Positions 58,901-64,000 of a stretch of 64,000 bases of DNA are shown here, piece by piece. The notes beneath the pieces were generated by a model. The model ran no database searches, was not told the DNA's origin, and saw only the letters and a list, made by a program, of their open reading frames with translations. A program made the translations under genes and the position numbers. The stretch's first letter is position 1. Every line of letters begins with the position of its first letter. Location: assembly GCA_963680875.1 (NCBI GenBank), contig OY804578.1:97927689-97991688 (forward strand), given 5' to 3'. Source of the stretch: Bathymodiolus brooksi (Eukaryota > Mollusca > Bivalvia > Mytilida > Modiolidae).

Positions 58901-61661
58901 AAACAGATTTGAATCAAACTTGGCAGAAATGTTCATTGGATGGTCATATACAAGATTTTGTTTTTGGTGCTGATCGGAAATCCAACATGGTTGCCAGGGC
59001 CTATAATGTGTTCTGATTGGTCGAAATTTTAAAAATCTTCTTGTTAGAAACCACTAAGCCAAATGAATTGTGGCTTTGCAGGAATGATCATTGGGTGGTC
59101 CTGTACTAAACTTGTGAATCGTTTGCTGATCGGAAATTCAAGATGGCCACCATGACTCGACTTAGTTTAACATAGGACCTTATGGGAATTTCACATTTTC
59201 ATCTTTTTTTCTGAAACCACAAAACAGATTTGAACCAAACTTGGCAGAAATGTTCATTGGATGGTCATATACAAGATTTTTGTTTTTGGCGCTGATCGGA
59301 AATCCAACATGGCTGCCAGGGTCCATAATGTGTTCTGATTGGTCGAAATTTTAAAAATCTTCTTGTTAGAAACCACTAAGCCAATTGAATTGTGACTTTG
59401 CAGAAATGATCATTGGGTGGGCCTGTACTAAACTTGTGAATCGTTTGCCAATCGGAAATTCAAGATGGCCGCCATGACTCGACTTAGTTTAACATAGGAC
59501 CCTATGGGAATTTCACATTTTCATCTTTTTTTCTGAAACCACAAAACAGATTTGAACCAAACTTGGCAGAAATGTTCATTGGATGGTCATATACAAGATT
59601 TTTGTTTTTGGCGCTGATCGGAAATCCAACATGGCTGCCAGGGTCCATAATGTGTTCTGATTGGTCGAAATTTAAAAAATCTTCTTGTTATAAACCACTA
59701 AGCCAATTGAATTGTGAATTTGCAGAAATGATCATTGGGTGGGCCTGTACTAAACTTGTGAATCGTTTGCCAATCGGAAATTCAAGATGGCCGCCATGAC
59801 TCGACTTAGTTTAACATAGGACCCTATGGGAATTTCACATTTTCATCTTTTTTTCTGAAACCACAAAACAGATTTTAATCAAACTTGGCAGAAATGTTCA
59901 TTGGATGGTCATATACAAGATTTTTGTTTTTGGTGCTGATCGGAAATCCAATATGGCTGCCAGGGCCCATAATGTGTTCTGATTGGTTGAAATTTTAAAA
60001 ATCTTCTTGTTAGAAACCACTAAGCCAATTGAATTGTGACTTTGCAGGAATGATCATTGGGTGGTCCTGTACTAAACTTGTGAATCGTTTGCCGATCGGA
60101 AATTCAAGATGGCCGCCATGACTCGACTTAGTTTAACATTGGACCCTATGGGAATTTCACATTTTCATCTTTTTTTCTGAAACAACAAAACAGATTTGAA
60201 TCAAACTTGGCAGAAATGTTCATTGGATGGTCATATACAAGATTTTGTTTTTGGTGCTGATCGGAAATCCAACATGGTTGCCAGGGCCTATAATGTGTTC
60301 TGATTGGTCGAAATTTTAAAAATCTTCTTGTTAGAAACCACTAAGCCAAATGAATTGTGGCTTTGCAGGAATGATCATTGGGTGGTCCTGTACTAAACTT
60401 GTGAATCGTTTGCTGATCGGAAATTCAAGATGGCCACCATGACTCGACTTAATTTTAACATAGGACCCTATGGAAAAAATGTTTAAAAGTCTTCTCCTCT
60501 GAAACCAGTAAGTCAGTTTAAAGCAAACATGGGATGAATGGTCCTTAGGTGGTCAACTTTCAAAATTATGTCCTGTGACCCCGACCTCCATCCAAGATGG
60601 CAACCATCAGCGAACATAGTTTTAACATAGGACCCTATGGGAAAATTGTTTAAAAGTCTTCTCTTCTGAGCCTCTAGTTATGTGTCGTGATGTGGAGGAT
60701 GCGGGTGAGACACAGGGTTCCGTGGAACACCTTACAAATTTGTAAATATCATTATCGTGGATGGGTTCTTACATGGAAATATTTGAAGCAAGGGTTTTGG
60801 GGTAAAATCTTAATTTTTTGTTGAAATATCACCAATTTTGAGAATTGTGTCTTGTTTACGCGATAACTTTAGTAAACATGGATAAATTTGAATAATTGTT
60901 TGCATGTGGCTTGTAAATATCATTATAGTGGATGGGTTGTTACATGGAAATATTTGAAGGGTTTTGGGGTAAAATCTTAATTTTTGGTTGAAAAATCACC
61001 AATTTTGAGAATTGCGTCTTGTTTACGCGATAACTTCAGTAAACATGAATAGATTTGAATAATTTTTTGCATGTGGCTTGTAATTATCATTATCTTGGAT
61101 GGGTTCTAACATGGAAATATTTGAAGCAAGGGTTTTGGGGGAAAATCTTAGTTTTTGGTTTGAAAAATCACCAATTTTGAGAATTGTGTCTTGTTTACAC
61201 GATAACTTTAGTAAACATGAATAGATTTGAATAATTTTTTGCATGTGGCTTGTAATTATCATTAACTTGGATGGGTTCTAACATGGAAATATTTGAAGCA
61301 AGGGTTTTGGAGGAAAATCTTAGTTTTTGGTTGATAAATCACCAATTTTGAGAATTGTGTCTTGTTTACGCAATAACTTTAGTAAACATGGATAGATTTG
61401 AATAATTTTTTGCATGTGGCTTGTAAGTATGTTATACATTAAGACTGCAAGGCTGCTTTCTATAAATGTATAAAACTAAATATTATGCAAGTGTGGGGGA
61501 ATACGTCATAAATGTGCTAGGCAGTTCTTTTATTTTAATAAAAATACACATATAATGTATTACAAACATTTGAGGAATTTTATTTATCTGTTTCCCTCTT
61601 TTTCTTTCAGAAACCTGCTGCCCGTCACCATCCACAAGATGTGTCATCGGATTCTGAGTGA
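49933..61661 (+). CDS. DUF4806-domain protein, 11 coding exons, intact
   Basis: Exons: 49933-50025, 50711-50822, 51429-51557, 52598-52711, 53350-53409, 53745-53804, 54969-55043, 55430-55632, 56346-56505, 57248-57351, 61611-61661. They total 1161 bases, giving 386 residues and TGA. Every junction is GT-AG and keeps the frame. The N-terminal domain (about 1-68) has DYAIVEFVEDNPPSIGISPQ, CYWPR and KWAKYPVRILHYT, as in other DUF4806 proteins. A low-complexity middle follows, with RKRKQKRF and KKQRPKD, likely nuclear localisation signals. The C-terminal DUF4806 domain (about 255-345) has SEQEFDRFGMELQEKVYRRK, FGGCTCLETVRAILKK and YSLRGKKGKKPFQEHLMYRV. Molecular function is unknown; a nuclear, DNA- or chromatin-related role is inference. 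Exons 3 to 7 all have phase-1 borders. It starts directly after a TTTTCAG acceptor, so a 5' exon is likely. AATAAA occurs near 61750. Confidence 0.88.
52099..52238 (+). repeat. 70-bp tandem duplication in a DUF4806 intron
   Basis: Two copies starting TATGAATGAAGTTTATAGTA, at 52099 and 52169, with a few differences. Confidence 0.85.
52321..52407. repeat. hairpin with 25-base arms
   Basis: Arms 52321-52345 and 52383-52407 pair CCTTAAAATGGGAGA with TCTCCCATTTTAAGG plus flanking ATATTATCA. Confidence 0.85.
53829..54346. mobile_element. foldback MITE, 518 bp, in a DUF4806 intron
   Basis: The ends are CACTGGGGTAAAGCTGATGA and its complement. Arms of about 240 bases mirror each other through AATTACGGTCATCCCAAGAT, CACAAATTATGACTGAAAAA and AAATCGCTAAGATGACCGTA. 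Flanks are TA-rich (TATATATT and TATATTTC). It begins 24 bases after the donor of exon 6. Confidence 0.85.
57511..60665 (+). mobile_element. tandem-core element with hairpin and GTCC tract (pearl/Helitron-like), in the last DUF4806 intron
   Basis: The opening hairpin CTCACCTGGCC-ATA-GGCCATGTGAG (57511-57535) is followed by GCGTCCGTCGTCCGTCCGTC. Nine or so units of about 322 bases follow, marked by GGGAATTTCACATTTTCATC (57898, 58220, 58541, 58863, 59185, 59507, 59828, 60150). A 1287-base block (four units) is duplicated nearly exactly, at 58276 and 59563. Confidence 0.65.
60741..61424 (+). repeat. 170-bp tandem repeat, four copies
   Basis: Units begin near 60741, 60909, 61080 and 61251, with GTGGATGGGTTCTTACATGG, AATATTTGAAGCAAGGGTTT, CACCAATTTTGAGAATTGTG and TTTGCATGTGGCTTGTAA. 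Located just before the last coding exon. Confidence 0.85.
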
Positions 61662-61831
61662 CATTCAAAACATTACATTATTAAAATATTTAACTATGAA
61701 ATCTGGTATCTAATCTTAAATTGTTGCCCAACCAAGATTCTGACAATCAAATAAAAAACATGCATGACCCAGTAAAAAGTAAATGCTTGAAAATTCTACT
61801 TGCTTTTTGTCTACAGACTGGAATGGACACT

Positions 61832-62088
61832 TTGTATAGTCCGTTTGATTTCTATAAATCTTCAGAAAAAAAAATTGTAAAAATCCAGTTCTCAAATCAA
61901 CAATTTTTTTTCTAGATGTTTATTAATATATGATATATACAAACTCTGACAATTAATTTAAAAAATTTTTCATTGTCAGAGTTCGTATATATCATATGAT
62001 AAACATCTAGAAAAAAATTATTGATTTGAAAACTGGATTTTTAAGAATTATTTTCTGAAGATTTATAGAAGTCAAACCGACTATACAA
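61832..62088. repeat. foldback with about 120-base arms
   Basis: Arms 61832-61953 and 61972-62088 pair TTGTATAG.CCG.TTTGA, TATAAATCTTCAGAAAA, TCTAGATGTTTAT and AACTCTGACAAT with their complements. It lies 3' of the DUF4806 gene. Confidence 0.85.
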
Positions 62089-62399
62089 GAGTATCAGTGC
62101 ACAGTTAGGCTAAGTGTTTCCGCTTCATTGTTTCCACATGAATTGTGAAAAAAGTGGCAGGAATAAGAAAAGCATGTAGCACCAATACAACAAACTACAT
62201 AGTACAAACCACAAGTAATTAACATGAAAAAACAACAAGCAGACAAAGATGATAAAAAAAGACAAATAACAGAGAAATAAGATAGTTTGACTTGACACAG
62301 GCACAATAATATGAGTTTACATAGCTCCTTGGATATTGGTGGTTTAAGTATTCAAGTAACCTCTCAGACTAAGGTTAAAATAAACATCATTAAAATAAT

Positions 62400-62915
62400 T
62401 TTTGAGTAACATTACTAGGCAACATTCAAACATTACTAGTACGTTGTTGAGTAACATTAAATTAACATTAAATCAATAATGTTACTGCAACGTTACTGGT
62501 GTACGTTGAAAAAAGTACATCTTATGTTACTAGCTAACGTAAAATTTTAAATGTTACTGTAATGTCATAGAGTAACGTTATTGTAATGTTATAGAGTAAC
62601 GTTACTGTTATGTTATAGAGTAACGTTACTGTAATGTTATAGAGTAACGTTACTGTAATGTTATAGAGTAACGTTACTGTAATGTCATAGAGTAACGTTA
62701 CTGTAATGTCATAGAGTAACGTTACTGTAATGTCATAGAGTAACGTTACTGTAATGTCATAGAGTAACGTTACTGTAATGTTATAGAGTAACGTTATTTT
62801 AAACGTTATAACAACGTTGATCGGAGTCCACAAATGACGTCAACATAACGTTAATTTATAACGTAAGTACAACATAAAGTTAACGTTATTCCAACGTTAT
62901 ATAAACGTTACTTTG
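62400..62915. repeat. right subterminal AACGTT array
   Basis: Dense AACGTTA, AACATTA and TAACGTTA motifs, mirroring the left end of the transposon. It includes a regular 24-bp tandem array. Confidence 0.85.
62561..62800. repeat. 24-bp tandem repeat, about 10 copies
   Basis: Unit GTAATGTYATAGAGTAACGT plus TACT, with T/C variation at one position. Each unit contains one AACGTT palindrome. Confidence 0.95.
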
Positions 62916-62926
62916 TTTGCTGGGAG

Positions 62927-62954
62927 GACGCTTTTTAATAGTGATGATTTATTT
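62927..62954 (+). repeat. right copy of the 28-bp direct repeat
   Basis: Identical to 44538-44565. It starts 2 bases after the transposon's right terminus. Confidence 0.9.
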
Positions 62955-63194
62955 ACTGTCCCTGCATGAAATTATGTTTTATTTTATTTTTGTTCACAAT
63001 TACATCTGGATATTAGATAAAGCATTTAATATCGATTTTTGTTTGTTTAATTTCGTACACGTATTATTGTTTACTATTTCTTAGTCCACTCATTGAACTC
63101 GGGAGGTGTGCGTGTTAAACATGATTTGATTGGATGTTTGTACATGTTCAGTGTGACGTGGTCAATTGCTATTGCCCGATTGGTTTTTTCATCG

Positions 63195-63291
63195 TGACGT
63201 ACGATGTTTGTTTGAAGTGGGAATTTCGATGGTCATGTATGCGCAGGTCGGTTTACTCGTCCATACATTGTCCATACTGAATTTTGACGGA
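63195..63291. repeat. right arm of the 97-bp inverted repeat
   Basis: TGACGTACGATGTTTGTTTG to GAATTTTGACGGA, the complement of 44441-44537 with five mismatches. Confidence 0.9.
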
Positions 63292-64000
63292 ATGTACATG
63301 TATATATGTATAATTCATACCAATTATAACCTCATTTCTTCAACAACAAAAATATATGTGATAATATCCGTCATAAATAGACAAGGCCGTCCAGGAAAAA
63401 CCGACGCATGAAACAATGTTTGAATGCATTATGGAAACCTGTGCCCGACGCCAATGCTCTAGTCTATTTCGGGAAATGAGGTGTCAGACCTCACCTTAAA
63501 TAGTAAACAAATTGTAAATTATGTATAATCACACTTTTACAAATTTAAAGTGTTTTCTGTTTGCACGGCGGCTAGAAAGTGAAGTACCTAAACGAGTACA
63601 CCTAATACTCGGATGACGAAACAACCAATTTTATTGGTCGAATCTATATATCTTATAAATATTCATAAACTACAGTAACGGCAATACAATATTTTCCCGC
63701 TATACTTAAACGAACCGCGAGCAAATATTATTATACATTAGGTCACACGAGGCCATTGACTGGATATATCACAAGGATAGGGCGCCACAAGTATACCATT
63801 TAAACCGTAAATATACCGGACTTTAAAACAAGAAACGATTGGCTCATATATAAGTATATAAACAGACGCTATATTTACTATCAGTGGCGGATTTAGAGGG
63901 GGGCGTGCGGGGCGTGCGCCCCCCCTCCCCTAAAATTCGCAAAGCATATGTTATACAACGTTAATTAAGCAGTTCAACAAACAACTTTTTCATGAATGGT
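63292..64000. other. unassigned sequence with a G/C-rich repeat terminus
   Basis: At about 63884-63940, GTGGCGGATTTAGAGG, G and C runs and CCCCTAAAATT match the repeat terminus at 45158. Nothing else was recognised. Confidence 0.4.

Larger units (their letters stand above)
44578..62924 (+). mobile_element. 18.3-kb DNA transposon (CACTA/Mirage/Chapaev-like) carrying transposase and DUF4806 genes
   Basis: The left terminus CCCAGCAAACA (44578) is mirrored by TGTTTGCTGGG (ending 62924). AG lies directly outside each end (44576-44577 and 62925-62926), consistent with a 2-bp target duplication. Both subterminal regions are built from AACGTT/TAACGTTA palindromes (44589-45150 and 62400-62915), probable transposase-binding sites. 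Genes on the plus strand: a broken transposase (47560-49615) and an intact 11-exon DUF4806 gene (49933-61661). Later insertions inside it include a G/C-rich repeat (45158), a foldback (53829) and tandem arrays in the last intron. Assignment to the CMC superfamily rests on transposase resemblance and duplication length, and is tentative. Confidence 0.82.

Noticed and set aside
58276..59799. Two identical 78-codon frames (starting MAEMFIGWSYTR)
   Set aside because: They are copies of a 322-bp tandem unit inside an intron.
47560..61661. Reading the transposase and DUF4806 genes as one spliced gene
   Set aside because: The transposase frame ends at 49615 without a donor that would join to 49933, and the DUF4806 gene has its own ATG after an acceptor.
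62561..62800. Regular 24-bp repeats considered as a CRISPR array
   Set aside because: The units are contiguous without unique spacers, in a eukaryotic transposon end, with no cas genes.
62534..62833. Minus-strand open frame of 99 codons with repeats such as LLYDITVT
   Set aside because: It is a translation of the 24-bp tandem array. The unit length is a multiple of three, so no stop appears.
44538..62954. The 28-bp direct repeat taken as the transposon's target-site duplication
   Set aside because: It does not touch the left terminus (12 bases away), whereas a 2-bp AG duplication fits both ends and a TT duplication fits the related element.

Overview
The window is AT-rich, intron-rich eukaryotic DNA crowded with repeats. 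It suggests an invertebrate animal, most likely a bivalve mollusc. The reasons are composite tRNA-derived SINEs sharing one 3' tail, tandem-core elements resembling the 'pearl' (Helitron-related) elements of oysters, and a retroelement type I recall from molluscs. I cannot name the species. No bacterial genes, rRNA, functional tRNA gene or CRISPR array is visible. Repeat boundaries were placed by eye and may be off by a few to tens of bases.

Only one ordinary host gene can be reconstructed with confidence: a kappaB-Ras (NKIRAS) homologue on the minus strand, 13450-22199. It has six coding exons, all splice junctions are consistent, and it encodes 180 residues. Its introns are full of SINEs, a tandem array, minisatellites and a foldback. 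A SINE begins about 12 bases after its stop codon.

The right third is dominated by one large DNA transposon, 44578-62924 (18.3 kb). It has CCCAGCAAACA ends, a 2-bp AG target duplication and long subterminal arrays of AACGTT palindromes. It carries a transposase gene broken by one stop codon and one frameshift. Downstream on the same strand lies an apparently intact 11-exon gene for a 386-residue DUF4806 protein. A second, 3.6 kb element at 6129-9776 also begins with CCCAG and has a TT duplication and AACGT-rich ends. It has no transposase but still holds the last two exons of a diverged DUF4806 gene with the same intron phases. Together they suggest that DUF4806 is a cargo or accessory gene of a transposon lineage of the CACTA/Mirage/Chapaev type.

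Layout: 0-4.3 kb SINE and tandem-core repeats; 6.1-9.8 kb the small DUF4806 element; 13.4-22.2 kb the NKIRAS gene; 23.7-27.0 kb a palindromic Tc1/mariner relic, a LINE reverse-transcriptase tail and nested foldbacks; 27.9-28.9 kb the 3' part of a reverse-transcriptase element; 33.5-34.0 kb a truncated acidic ORF; 34.3-43.9 kb foldbacks, SINEs, LINE tails and a Harbinger-like MITE with an identifiable empty site; 44.4-63.3 kb the large transposon inside a 97-bp inverted repeat.
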